DNA of 64,000 bases, from NCBI RefSeq assembly GCF_020164785.1, contig NZ_JAIUGX010000018.1:1-64000 (forward strand), in the 5' to 3' direction. Numbering within the stretch: the stretch's first letter is position 1; every line of letters starts with the position of its first letter. The DNA comes from Mesorhizobium sp. ES1-1. GTDB lineage: Bacteria > Pseudomonadota > Alphaproteobacteria > Rhizobiales > Rhizobiaceae. The position numbers and the translations under genes were made by a program. The notes beneath the pieces were generated by a model. That model worked only from the letters and a program-made list of their open reading frames with translations. It made no database searches and was not told the origin of the DNA. Positions 41,327-49,836 of this stretch are shown here, one piece after another.

Positions 41327-42411
41327 GCGAGGCGGATCGAGGTGCCGACCGGAATGTCGTCGGCGCCGAAATCATTGGTCTCCGTCACCGAGAGCGGCTT
41401 CTCCAGCCCGGGGATCTCGACGATGAGATGGGTGATCTCGCCGAAATAGTGCCGTTCGACGACCTTGCCGGCAACTTCGAACTTGGCCGTTGCATTGTCC
41501 CACAACACGCGGAGACGCTCGGGCCTTATGCCGAGCGTGGCCGACCCACCATTGCGCACGAAAGCCTTCGGCTTGTCGGTTTTGATCCTGCCGAAGCCGA
41601 GCGTGTCGACGACCAGCGAGGCGCCGTTCTCCTCGACGATCTCGCCCTTGACGAAGTTCATGCCGCCGAGGAAGTCGGCAACCTGGCGGTTGACCGGCCG
41701 CTGGTAGATCTCCTTGGGCGAGGCGACCTGCGCTATTCTGCCGCCGAACATCACGGCGATACGGTCGGACATGGCCAGCGCCTCGTACTGGTCGTGGGTG
41801 ACCAGAACGAAGGTGATGCCGACCGCCTGCTGCAGGCGGCGCAGTTCGACCTGCATCTGCTCGCGCAGTTTCTTGTCGAGCGCCGAGAGCGGTTCATCGA
41901 GCAGCAGGACCTTGGGGCGCATCACCAGCGCCCGGGCGAGCGCCACGCGCTGGCGCTGGCCACCGGAAAGTTCGGTGGCCAGACGCTTGCCGAGGCCGGT
42001 CAGCGAGACCTGCGCCAGCGCCTCCTCGACGCGGCGCTTTTCCTCGCTGCCTTGCAGCTTCAGCCGCTTCAGGCCGTAAGCGACGTTCTGCTCGACGTTG
42101 AGATGCGGGAAGATCGCGTAGCTCTGGAATACCATGTTGGTCGGCCGGCGGTTGGCCGGTATGCCTTCCATGGGCTGACCTGCAACCGAGATCGAGCCGC
42201 TGGTCGGGTTGTCGAAGCCGGCGATCATGCGCAGGAGCGTGGTCTTGCCGCAGCCGGAGGGCCCGAGCAACGAGAAGAACTCGCCTTCCCCTATGGTCAG
42301 CGACGCGTCGTCCAGCGCCTTGAACGCCCCATAGCTGCGGGTAACGCTGCGGATTTCTATCATGGCCCGTTCGGAGCGCGGCCGATCTGCCGGCGATGGC
42401 TGCTCAGGCAT
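41290..42411 (-). CDS. Polyamine-type ABC transporter ATPase (PotA-like)
   Basis: 373 residues. Walker A GPSGCGKTT, Q loop FQSYAIFPHLNVEQNVAYGL, signature LSGGQRQRVALAR, Walker B VLLLDEPLSALDKKL, H loop LVTHDQYEALAMS, and a TOBE domain after about residue 285. It powers the PotBC-like permeases encoded just upstream. The ATG at 42411 overlaps the end of the permease gene and has GGGAGG 6 nt upstream. MIEIRSV at residue 17 is an alternative start. Confidence 0.92.
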   Translation of the reverse strand: MPEQPSPADRPRSERAMIEIRSVTRSYGAFKALDDASLTIGEGEFFSLLGPSGCGKTTLLRMIAGFDNPTSGSISVAGQPMEGIPANRRPTNMVFQSYAIFPHLNVEQNVAYGLKRLKLQGSEEKRRVEEALAQVSLTGLGKRLATELSGGQRQRVALARALVMRPKVLLLDEPLSALDKKLREQMQVELRRLQQAVGITFVLVTHDQYEALAMSDRIAVMFGGRIAQVASPKEIYQRPVNRQVADFLGGMNFVKGEIVEENGASLVVDTLGFGRIKTDKPKAFVRNGGSATLGIRPERLRVLWDNATAKFEVAGKVVERHYFGEITHLIVEIPGLEKPLSVTETNDFGADDIPVGTSIRLAYEPEALVAMAD

Positions 42412-43228
42412 AGAGGCCTCCCTCGTTCTGGGTGCGTCGGGCCGCGCGGCGGCGCAGGATTTCCGCCACGGTCATCAAAAGGAACGAGGCAAAAAGTAGG
42501 AGCGTGCCCAGCGCCAGCACGCCCGGCAGCTTCGCCGCGAAGCGCAGCTGGCCCCAGATGTAGATCGGCAGCGTTGCTTCGGTGCCGGTGAGGAAGAAGG
42601 CGATGATGAATTCGTCGAGCGAGATCGTGAAGCAGACCAGCAGGCTGGAGATGATGGCCGGCGCCACCATCGGCAGCGTCACGCGCCGGAAGGTGCCGAA
42701 GGCGCTCTCGCCGAGATCGGCGGAGGCTTCCTCCAGGCTGCGGTCGAAGCCCTCGAAACCGGAGGTCAGCACCGTCATCGAATAGGGGATGCAGACCAGC
42801 ACATGGCCGAGCACGACGGTGAACAGCGACAGGCTCAGGCCCAGTTGCAGCATCACCAGCAGCATCGAGATGGCGACGATCACCTCGGGCAGCACCAGCG
42901 GCGCCATGATCAAGCCGTTGATGGTTCGTCGGCCGGGATAGCGATAGCGGGTGATCGAGCGGGCGGCGAGGATGCCGAGCACGGTGGACAGGATGGCGGC
43001 CGACACGCCCACGACGAGGCTGTTCCAGGCTGCATCAAGCAGGGCCGGCGTGCGGGGCAGGTCCTCGTACCAATGCAGGGTGAAGCCGGAGAGCGGGAAT
43101 TTCGGCGTCGCCGCCGTGTTGATCGAGAAGATCGGCAGGAAGATGACCGGCAGATAGAGGAAGACGACGTAGAGGAACGCGTAGGCCGGCAGCCAGCCGC
43201 CGGAAAGGAAGCGCCGCAATGCCCTCAT
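42404..43228 (-). CDS. Polyamine-type ABC transporter permease (PotC-like)
   Basis: 274 residues with six predicted transmembrane helices, beginning with a long N-terminal one (YAFLYVVFLYLPVIFLPIFS). The coupling loop is EEASADLGESAFGTFRRVTLPMVAPAIISS, 30 residues around 163-192. Its start overlaps the PotB-like stop by 4 nt (ATGA) and its stop overlaps the PotA-like start, so the three are translated together. Confidence 0.92.
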   Translation of the reverse strand: MRALRRFLSGGWLPAYAFLYVVFLYLPVIFLPIFSINTAATPKFPLSGFTLHWYEDLPRTPALLDAAWNSLVVGVSAAILSTVLGILAARSITRYRYPGRRTINGLIMAPLVLPEVIVAISMLLVMLQLGLSLSLFTVVLGHVLVCIPYSMTVLTSGFEGFDRSLEEASADLGESAFGTFRRVTLPMVAPAIISSLLVCFTISLDEFIIAFFLTGTEATLPIYIWGQLRFAAKLPGVLALGTLLLFASFLLMTVAEILRRRAARRTQNEGGLYA

Positions 43229-44142
43229 CGCGCCAGCCTTTGCACGGCGCGGATGACCAGCACCGTGGCCCCCGCCATCATAGTCACGATGACCATGGTG
43301 GTGACGGAAAGGGCGGCGCCCAAAGGCCAGTTGGAAGCCTTGCCGAATTGCGCCTGAATGGCGTTGGCGATCATGACGCCGTCCTTGCCGCCGACCAGCT
43401 TGGGCGTGACATAGTCGCCGACGGTGGGGATCATGACGATGAGCGCAGCCGAGATGACGCCGGGCGCCGATAGCGGCAGGGTGACACGCAGGAATGAACG
43501 CAGCGGGCCGTCGCCAAGATCCTTGGCCGCCTCGACCAGCGTTCGGTCGACCTTTTCCAGCGAGACGAAGATCGGCAGGATGGCGAAGGCCGCCCAGGCA
43601 TGCGTCAGCGTGATGATGACGGCGGTCGAGTTGTAGAGCAGCGCCGTCGACGGTTCGTCGATGATGCCAAGGCCCATCAGGCCGGAATTGAGCACGCCAT
43701 TATAGCCCAGGATGACCTTCCACGACATCACGCGCAGGAGATAGCTCGTCCAGAACGGAATGGTGATGAGGAATAGCCAGAGGCTTTTGTGGCGGCCGCC
43801 ATGGAAGGAAATGAAATAGGCGATCGGATAGGCCAGCAGGACAGTGAGAAGGCTGACCGTCAGCGAGATGCAGAGCGAGCGCCACAACAGATCGCGGTAT
43901 ATGGGCTCGGTGAGCGCGACGCGGTAATTCTCCAGCGTGAAGGTGCGGTCGATAGTGAGATAGTTCTGCGTCCAGAAGGAGTGCGCGATGACCACCAATA
44001 TCGGCAGGACCAGCAGGATGAGCGCGTAAACGAGGGTCGGGCTGATCAGGGCGAGGCCCTGTGCTGGTTCGGACCGGAGGAGGGCATTTCCTTTGGCCCT
44101 CGCCATTCGCAATGGCGGTGACCCTTCCGCGGCCACCGTCAT
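43225..44142 (-). CDS. Polyamine-type ABC transporter permease (PotB-like)
   Basis: 305 residues from the ATG at 44142 (MTVAAEGSPPL). Six predicted helices, first LISPTLVYALILLVLPILVVIAHSFW. Coupling loop VEAAKDLGDGPLRSFLRVTLPLSAPG. It pairs with the PotC-like permease. An open extension of 42 codons upstream reads as non-permease sequence and is rejected. The promoter presumably lies in 44143-44468, which also holds the operator at 44374. Confidence 0.9.
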   Translation of the reverse strand: MTVAAEGSPPLRMARAKGNALLRSEPAQGLALISPTLVYALILLVLPILVVIAHSFWTQNYLTIDRTFTLENYRVALTEPIYRDLLWRSLCISLTVSLLTVLLAYPIAYFISFHGGRHKSLWLFLITIPFWTSYLLRVMSWKVILGYNGVLNSGLMGLGIIDEPSTALLYNSTAVIITLTHAWAAFAILPIFVSLEKVDRTLVEAAKDLGDGPLRSFLRVTLPLSAPGVISAALIVMIPTVGDYVTPKLVGGKDGVMIANAIQAQFGKASNWPLGAALSVTTMVIVTMMAGATVLVIRAVQRLAR

Positions 44143-44373
44143 TGCTGGGCCCTGAAACGGTGGGCTGCCGGCGTGATTTCGGTTGCTGGCCTGGACTTTC
44201 CCGCCATGCGGCATCCCATCGTGCTGGCCCGGCCGCCTGTTCCCAATTTTATTCTCGAGCCCGACCATTGCAATAGCTGTGGCCGCTTCGTTGGTCGCGC
44301 TCTAGCTTGCCGGCTTTCTTTGATCATGCGCGCAGCCGCACATTGAAATCAAGCGCTAATTCTGTGATATTGA

Positions 44374-44389
44374 TTGAACGACCATTCAG
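44374..44389. promoter_or_regulatory. Shared TetR-type operator, site 2
   Basis: TTGAACGACCATTCAG, core TGAA-N6-TTCA, between the divergent PotB-like and aminotransferase genes (232 and 80 nt from their starts). It differs from sites 1 and 3 in only a few positions. The remainder of this 326-nt gap shows no gene. Confidence 0.78.
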
Positions 44390-44468
44390 AATGAAGTTGG
44401 TAATGCCGCGTGGGAATCGGCGCTGAGCTTCATCTGATGGCGATATCCACTTGGCACACGAGGCGATG

Positions 44469-45887
44469 ATGGCGGCTGTACAGGATCTGAGAGCGACTGA
44501 CATCACTGAGACCAGCGGTGACGATGCGATCGAACTTGGCAAGCGCCATCTCATCCAGCCCTGGCCCTATGCCGGTTCTGTCGGCGCCGAGGCGCGCGCG
44601 CTTATCGGCGAGGGCAACGGAATTTACATCACCGACAGCTCCGGCAAACGGCTGATCGACGGGCCAGCCGGCATGTGGTGCGTCAATATCGGCCACCGCC
44701 GCGAGGAACTCGCCAAGGCGATGTACGACCAGGCGATGGCGCTGTCCTACAACACGCCCTGGTACACGATGAACGCACCCTCGGCGGAACTTGCCAGGCG
44801 CATCGCCGGCCACGCGCCGGGCGATCTCAGCCACGTCTTCTACACCACGGGGGGCTCGTCGGCCGTCGAGACGGCGCTGCGCTTCATGCAATTCTACAAC
44901 AATGTGCGCGGACGGCCGGAGAAGAAGCTGATCCTCAGCCGAGGCGGCGCCTATCACGGATCCACCTATCTTTCGGCTTCGCTCAACGGCCGGCCGCGCG
45001 ACCGCGACTGGATGGACGGCGCCGACGAGCTGGTGGTCAAGCTGTCGTCGCCCGATCCGTTCCGCCGTCCGCAGGGCATGAGCCTTGCCGCCTTTACCGA
45101 TTTCCTGGTCGATGAGTTCCGCGATACGGTCGCGCGCGTCGGCGCCGACAAGATTGGCGCTTTTGTCGGCGAGCCGGTGCAGGCCTCGGGCGGTGTGGTC
45201 ATCGCGCCGGACGGCTACCTCAAGCGCATCCGCGAGATCTGCCGCGACAATGATATACTCTATATCTCCGACGAGGTGGTGACGGCCTTTGGCCGCCTCG
45301 GCTACGTCTTTGCCTCGGACGAAATGTTCGGCATCGATCCGGACATGATCACTTTCGCCAAGGGCGTCACCTCGGGCTATTTTCCGCTTGGCGGTGTCAT
45401 CATTTCGGAACGTTTGCTCGAGGACCTGCGCCGGTCGAACCATCCCGATGCGATGTTCGGCCATGGCCTAACCTATACGAGCCATCCCATTGGCTGCGCC
45501 GTAGCCCTGAAAAACCTCGACCTGCTGGAGGAGGTCGTGCTCGCCCACGCGCAGGAGGTCGCGCCCTACTTCCAGGCGCAATTGAAGACCCTGGAAGAGT
45601 TGCCGCTGGTCGGCGAGGTTCGGGGCCTGGGGCTGATGGGCTGCGTCGAATGCGTTGCGGACCGCGACAGCAAGGATCCCCTGCAACTCGACAAGGATGT
45701 CGGCAAGCGCATCGATGCGCACTGCCACGAACTCGGCCTGCTTGTTCGGCCGCTGATCAATATGTGTGTGATGTCACCGCCATTGATCATCACCCGCGAG
45801 CAGATCGACGACATGGTCGGCATCCTGCGCGAAGGCATTTCCCGCACGATGGACGATCTGCACAAGGAAGGCGTGTGGCATGGGTGA
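44469..45887 (+). CDS. Class III (omega-type) aminotransferase
   Basis: 472 residues. PLP enzyme of the beta-alanine/putrescine:pyruvate type: YTTGGSSAVETALRFMQFY near the cofactor phosphate site, SDEVVTAFGRLG holding the Asp that contacts PLP, and FAKGVTSGYFPLGGVI with the Schiff-base Lys. It transfers an amino group from an amine to pyruvate or a similar acceptor, which fits downstream use of amines imported by the polyamine-type transporter. The start at 44469 has GAGG 5 nt upstream; a TTG at 44451 and an ATG at 44466 are alternatives. Confidence 0.9.
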   Translation: MAAVQDLRATDITETSGDDAIELGKRHLIQPWPYAGSVGAEARALIGEGNGIYITDSSGKRLIDGPAGMWCVNIGHRREELAKAMYDQAMALSYNTPWYTMNAPSAELARRIAGHAPGDLSHVFYTTGGSSAVETALRFMQFYNNVRGRPEKKLILSRGGAYHGSTYLSASLNGRPRDRDWMDGADELVVKLSSPDPFRRPQGMSLAAFTDFLVDEFRDTVARVGADKIGAFVGEPVQASGGVVIAPDGYLKRIREICRDNDILYISDEVVTAFGRLGYVFASDEMFGIDPDMITFAKGVTSGYFPLGGVIISERLLEDLRRSNHPDAMFGHGLTYTSHPIGCAVALKNLDLLEEVVLAHAQEVAPYFQAQLKTLEELPLVGEVRGLGLMGCVECVADRDSKDPLQLDKDVGKRIDAHCHELGLLVRPLINMCVMSPPLIITREQIDDMVGILREGISRTMDDLHKEGVWHG

Positions 45888-46029
45888 CATCCCTTTCCGT
45901 GTGAGCGGAGGTCGGCGCCAGCGTCGCCCGTAACGGCACCAAATCCGGAGCAAAGAGCAGCCTTCCGGCGCCTGGAATTGGGCGCCGGAGGTTTCCTGCG
46001 GATATCAATCCATGACGAGGTTCAGGGTT

Positions 46030-47061
46030 TCATGCGGCGGCGCGTTCGCCGGCCGGCCGGCGGCGCAGTTGAGGTTGGAGGATGGCAGGTGGGCTGTAGT
46101 TCGCTTCGTTCAGGCCCACATCCGTTCCGGGCGGGACGATTTGGTCGATCCGGTCGAGAATGTCATCGCCGAGCCGCATTTCGGCGCCGGCGAGGAGGTC
46201 GTCGAGATGCTGCATGGTGCGCGGCCCTAGAATGGCCGACGTCACGCCTGGATGAGCCATCACGAAAGCCATCGCCATGTGGGTGAGCGACATGCCCGCT
46301 TCTTCAGCCAGCGGAATGAGCTGCTCGACCGCGTCCAGGTTGCGCTCATCGGACATCTGCCTCGGCATGTATTTGACCCGCAGGCTGTCGGGCAGTGGCT
46401 GGCCCTTGCGGTAGCGCCCGGTCAACATGCCCTTGGACAGGGGGCTCCACACCATCGCTCCCATTCCATATCGCTCGCAAACGGGAAGGACTTCGCGCTC
46501 GATGCCGCGATCAAGGATCGAGTAGGGAGGCTGCTCAATGCGGAAACGGGCGAGCCCGCGCCGCTCGGCGGTCCACTGCGCCTCGACGATCTCCGACACA
46601 GGAAAGGTCGAGGATCCGATCGCGCGCACCTTGCCGGCGCGCATCAGATCGGTGAGCACCGAGAGGGTCTCCTCGATGTCGGTATCCGGCGCGGGCCGAT
46701 GAATGAGATAGAGATCGATATGGTCGGTCTGCAGGCGGCGCAGCGAAGCCTCCACGGCCTGAACGATCCAGCGTCGCGAATTGCCTTGGCTGTTGGGGTC
46801 CTCATCCATGGGTCCATGCACCTTGGTGGACAGCACGATCTTGTCGCGCCGGCCTTTCAGCGCCTTCCCGACGATCTCCTCCGATTCGCCGCGGCTATAG
46901 CGGTCGGCGGTGTCGATGAAGTTGATGCCGGAATCCAAGGCTTTGTGGATGATCCGGATACAGTCGTCATGGTCGGGATTTCCCAACCCACCAAACATCA
47001 TGCCGCCCAGGCAGTAAGGGCTGACCTTGATGCCGGTCCGTCCCAGCGCGCGATATTGCAT
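46030..47061 (-). CDS. Aldo/keto reductase
   Basis: 343 residues from ATG 47061 (MQYRALGRTGIKVSPYCLGGMMFGG). TIM barrel with the catalytic tetrad visible in order: Asp and Tyr in DTADRYSRGESEE, Lys in VLSTKVHG and His in LYLIHRPAPD. It reduces an aldehyde or ketone with NADPH. GAAGGAGA lies just before the ATG. It is divergent from a TetR gene, with two palindromes between, so that regulator probably controls it. The open frame continues upstream through those palindromes but is not credible there. Confidence 0.92.
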   Translation of the reverse strand: MQYRALGRTGIKVSPYCLGGMMFGGLGNPDHDDCIRIIHKALDSGINFIDTADRYSRGESEEIVGKALKGRRDKIVLSTKVHGPMDEDPNSQGNSRRWIVQAVEASLRRLQTDHIDLYLIHRPAPDTDIEETLSVLTDLMRAGKVRAIGSSTFPVSEIVEAQWTAERRGLARFRIEQPPYSILDRGIEREVLPVCERYGMGAMVWSPLSKGMLTGRYRKGQPLPDSLRVKYMPRQMSDERNLDAVEQLIPLAEEAGMSLTHMAMAFVMAHPGVTSAILGPRTMQHLDDLLAGAEMRLGDDILDRIDQIVPPGTDVGLNEANYSPPAILQPQLRRRPAGERAAA

Positions 47062-47115
47062 GATCTCTCCTTCGGGCCCGTAGCCAATGCCGCCCGGCCG
47101 TGTTACGCAGCTAAC

Positions 47116-47152
47116 CGGAACGAGATTCCGTTTATACGGAACATTGTTCCGT
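47116..47152. promoter_or_regulatory. Two adjacent operator palindromes (CGGAA/TTCCG type)
   Basis: Site A at 47116-47130 has CGGAA and TTCCG arms around 5 nt. Site B at 47136-47152 is a perfect odd palindrome, ACGGAACA and TGTTCCGT around T. They lie between the divergent aldo/keto reductase (start 47061) and TetR (start 47171) genes, 20 bp apart, consistent with one TetR-type repressor controlling both. Confidence 0.8.
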
Positions 47153-47170
47153 TTAGCAAGTGGGCGTGTT

Positions 47171-47788
47171 GTGGCAGGCGGCACAGACAATTCCGAAAAA
47201 TGCCTCGAGCCTGCGAAGCAGCCGGAGCGGAGGGTGCGCGCCGATGCGCAGCGCAACCTCGACACATTGCTGCAGACGACAATGGCGGTTTTTGCCAGTG
47301 ACGGGGTGGATGCACCGGTGCGCCTGATCGCGGAGAAGGCCGGTGTCGGTGTGGGTACAGTCTATCGTCACTTTCCGCAGCGCTCCGATCTGGTCGCCGC
47401 CGTGTTCCGCCGCGAGATCGACGCCTGCGCCGCAGCCGCCGCTGTCCTGTCGGCCAAGCACGAACCCTTCGAAGCGCTGGCTGCCTGGATGCAGCGATAC
47501 GCGGCGTTCGTTGCCGCCAAGCGTGGGCTGGCCAAGGCACTGCACTCCGGGGATCCGGCGTTCGATACGCTGCCGGGTTACTTCGACGAACGGCTGAGGC
47601 CCGCCCTTCGCAAATTGCTGGAAACCGCTGCCGCCGCTGGTGTGGTTCGGGCCGATGTCGATGCCGACGAACTTCTGGGGGCCGTGGCCAGTCTGTGCAT
47701 GTCGGCTCACAATGCTGGAAGCGGCCGTGCCGAGCGGATGGTTGCCCTGCTGGTCGATGGGCTGCGACACGGCGCGACGTCACCGTAG
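47171..47788 (+). CDS. TetR/AcrR-family regulator
   Basis: 205 residues from the GTG at 47171 (start then AGGTDNSEKC). Helix-turn-helix at about 30-75 (LLQTTMAVFASDGVDAPVRLIAEKAGVGVGTVYRHF), followed by a ligand-binding domain of unknown specificity (AAWMQRYAAFVAAKRGLAKALHSGDP). I choose the GTG because an earlier ATG would place the two operators inside the coding region. AGTGGG lies 6 nt upstream. It is the likely repressor of itself and of the divergent aldo/keto reductase. Confidence 0.87.
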   Translation: MAGGTDNSEKCLEPAKQPERRVRADAQRNLDTLLQTTMAVFASDGVDAPVRLIAEKAGVGVGTVYRHFPQRSDLVAAVFRREIDACAAAAAVLSAKHEPFEALAAWMQRYAAFVAAKRGLAKALHSGDPAFDTLPGYFDERLRPALRKLLETAAAAGVVRADVDADELLGAVASLCMSAHNAGSGRAERMVALLVDGLRHGATSP

Positions 47789-47853
47789 CAATCCGCGCTG
47801 CCTGGCAATTGCTGATGAGGGACTATCGTGCGCGGCGCGAGCGGAAGCCTCGC

Positions 47854-49050
47854 CTATGACCTGAGCGCGTCGTTCAAATTCCACATGTCCTTTTCCTCGG
47901 GGGCGGTCTCCAGCCGTAGCACCGGCAGCATCTTGCGCAGATGGTCGTGATGGGTGCGCACGCCATATTCGAGATCGGAGAGGTAAAAGCCCTCGAAGGC
48001 TTCCGACAGCATGGATTCGTTCGACCATACGGAAAGCTGGACGTCTTCCGACATTGTATCGCGGTCGATGCGGAAGGAAAGGTAGCGTGCGGCGGCCTGT
48101 TCGCGGCTTTCGTCGCGGTAGCGATAGATTGCGCCGCGCAGCAGGGTCTCGCCGGTCGACAGCGGAAACTCCTGGTAGAATTGCACCGATTCCGGCATCA
48201 CCGAAATGACGGCGTTGGGGAAGATGCCGTAATAGACCCAGGCCTTCTTCAGATAGTCCGGCAGATGCCCCGGTTCGGGTGCGATCTTGACGTAGTTCCT
48301 GACGCTCCAGCGGCGGCCGGCATGCGGGTTGTAGGTGGCGAAGGAGCGCGACACGCCGTTGACAAAGGGCTCGTCGAAATAGGTCGCACCATAGAGATCC
48401 TGCAGGGCCGGGTGCGCCATGGCGACGTGATAGCCCTCATTGTCGACGTCGCGCACCGACTTCCAGTTGACCGGCGTCTTCTGGTTCCAGATGCCCCAGG
48501 AGGGCACCATGTCGGCGGCATTGTAATGCGCGAATTCCGCTTCGATCGGTTTCATCAGTTCGGCGACCGAGGGTTGAGGCCCGCCACTGCGGAAGCGGAT
48601 GAAGATGAAGCCCATCCAGACTTCGAGGTCGAGAGGCATCAGGCCGAACTCGTTCTTGTCGAGATCGGGGAAGGAGCGCGGGCGCGCGGCGCCGCGCAGC
48701 GTGCCGTCCAGATTGTAGACCCAGCCATGGAACGGGCACACCAGCGCGTTCTTGCAATTGCCCTGGCTGTCGGCGACGACGCGGCTACCCCGGTGGCGGC
48801 ACATATTGTTGAAGCCGCGCACGACACCGTCCTTGCCGCGCACCACAAGAGCACGTTCGCCGACGACGTCCATAGTCAGATAGTCGCCGGCGTCCGGGAG
48901 GTCGGAAACGTGGCCGACGATCTGCCAATGGTTGCGGAACACATATTCCTTCTCGAGTTCGAGAAGGGCATCGGAATGGTAACTCCAACCCGGCAATCCC
49001 CTGCGATCCCAATCGTTGGGGATTGCCACGTCACGCAGGTGCGGATTCAT
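47854..49050 (-). CDS. Rieske non-heme iron oxygenase, alpha subunit
   Basis: 398 residues. The Rieske [2Fe-2S] ligands are C84-x-H86 (MCRHRGSR) and C105-x-x-H108 (VCPFHGW). The catalytic iron site is in NWKSVRDVDNEGYHVAMAHP, with His208 and His213 and an Asp bridge. Size and motifs resemble N-demethylating Rieske enzymes (glycine-betaine, carnitine and stachydrine types) as well as aromatic dioxygenases. No beta subunit, ferredoxin or reductase gene is near. A TGAA-N6-TTCA operator stands 19 nt upstream, tying it to the amine cluster. Confidence 0.9.
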   Translation of the reverse strand: MNPHLRDVAIPNDWDRRGLPGWSYHSDALLELEKEYVFRNHWQIVGHVSDLPDAGDYLTMDVVGERALVVRGKDGVVRGFNNMCRHRGSRVVADSQGNCKNALVCPFHGWVYNLDGTLRGAARPRSFPDLDKNEFGLMPLDLEVWMGFIFIRFRSGGPQPSVAELMKPIEAEFAHYNAADMVPSWGIWNQKTPVNWKSVRDVDNEGYHVAMAHPALQDLYGATYFDEPFVNGVSRSFATYNPHAGRRWSVRNYVKIAPEPGHLPDYLKKAWVYYGIFPNAVISVMPESVQFYQEFPLSTGETLLRGAIYRYRDESREQAAARYLSFRIDRDTMSEDVQLSVWSNESMLSEAFEGFYLSDLEYGVRTHHDHLRKMLPVLRLETAPEEKDMWNLNDALRS

Positions 49051-49068
49051 GTCCGTCTCTTCTTTTTA

Positions 49069-49084
49069 TTGAATAATCATTCAA
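49069..49084. promoter_or_regulatory. Shared TetR-type operator, site 3
   Basis: TTGAATAATCATTCAA, core TGAA-N6-TTCA, extended to a near-perfect 11-bp inverted repeat by the flanking TTTTA and TAAAA. It is directly upstream of the Rieske oxygenase start at 49050. Nothing else is recognisable between it and the next gene at 49307. Confidence 0.8.
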
Positions 49085-49306
49085 TAAAATCATATTTCGT
49101 ATTGAAATGCAATGGCTTGTGCCTGTTGACCTGGTTCTGCGGCGGCGGGAAGGCACAGTTCGAACGCGAAAGCGCTGAGAGTCGAACGCTTGCCGGAGGG
49201 CCGTTTCGAACCTGTTACATCGGTTGTTCGGCGCCATCTTCGCGTTGTTACAAAGTGCGATTAGGTTCGCTTCATCACAAAAAGAACATCAACGAAGGGA
49301 ACGGCG

Positions 49307-49717
49307 ATGCATGCGAAAACATACCCGAACAGCGGCGAGTGCCGCTTCCAGGCTCCGCAGCGCGGTGACTGCCGCCCGAAGCTGGCGCTGCGGCAGCGCA
49401 GCAGCGACCACCCCATGGCAATGTACATGGTGCTGGCTGCTTGCGCCTTCGTCGGCATGGCGGTCACGCCGACGGTCGGGCCGGCCTTTGCCTCGCTGAC
49501 GCCGCCTGCCGGCATCATCGAAGGTGCGCCGACAACGGTCAAAAGCGCGCGTCTGCCGATGCCGGCAATCGATTTCGCCTGCAAGGGCCAATCCTGGGGG
49601 GCCGAGAGCATGGATTGCTTGCGCGCCATCGCCGAGCAACCCGGGACCAACAAGACCCGGGCGATCCGCATGATCGCCAATGTCGCGCCGCTGTCCACGA
49701 CACCCAACATTTTCTGA
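49307..49717 (+). CDS. Small exported hypothetical protein
   Basis: 136 residues. A 37-residue polar N-terminus precedes a hydrophobic stretch (MAMYMVLAACAFVGMAVTP, about 37-56) and a likely cleavage after VGPAFAS, so it may be exported with a long n-region or start later. The mature part has two Cys (FACKGQSWGAESMDCLRAIAE) that probably pair. I do not recognise the family. GAAGGGAACGGCG precedes the ATG at 49307. A terminator follows at 49802. Confidence 0.68.
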   Translation: MHAKTYPNSGECRFQAPQRGDCRPKLALRQRSSDHPMAMYMVLAACAFVGMAVTPTVGPAFASLTPPAGIIEGAPTTVKSARLPMPAIDFACKGQSWGAESMDCLRAIAEQPGTNKTRAIRMIANVAPLSTTPNIF

Positions 49718-49801
49718 TTTGCCAAGGCGTTATCCCGAATTTGGTTCCCACCTCGGGATGATGCCCTGACCTCCCCGAGCGCCCCCTCCAGCGCTCCGCT
49801 A

Positions 49802-49836
49802 GGCTCCCGCCGCAAGTCGGCCGGGAGCCATTTTTT
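49802..49836 (+). terminator. Rho-independent terminator
   Basis: An 8-bp stem GGCTCCCG/CGGGAGCC (49802-49809 with 49822-49829), extended inside after a bulge, followed by A and six T's. It ends plus-strand transcription from the gene at 49307 and abuts the stop of the convergent hybrid kinase. Confidence 0.87.

Noticed and set aside
47941..49368. A 475-codon plus-strand frame over the Rieske gene
   Set aside because: Antisense shadow of a complete Rieske oxygenase; it also crosses operator site 3.
49744..49834. Possible second intergenic mosaic repeat near 49.8 kb
   Set aside because: It is a simple terminator hairpin; it shares no sequence with the element at 33829.
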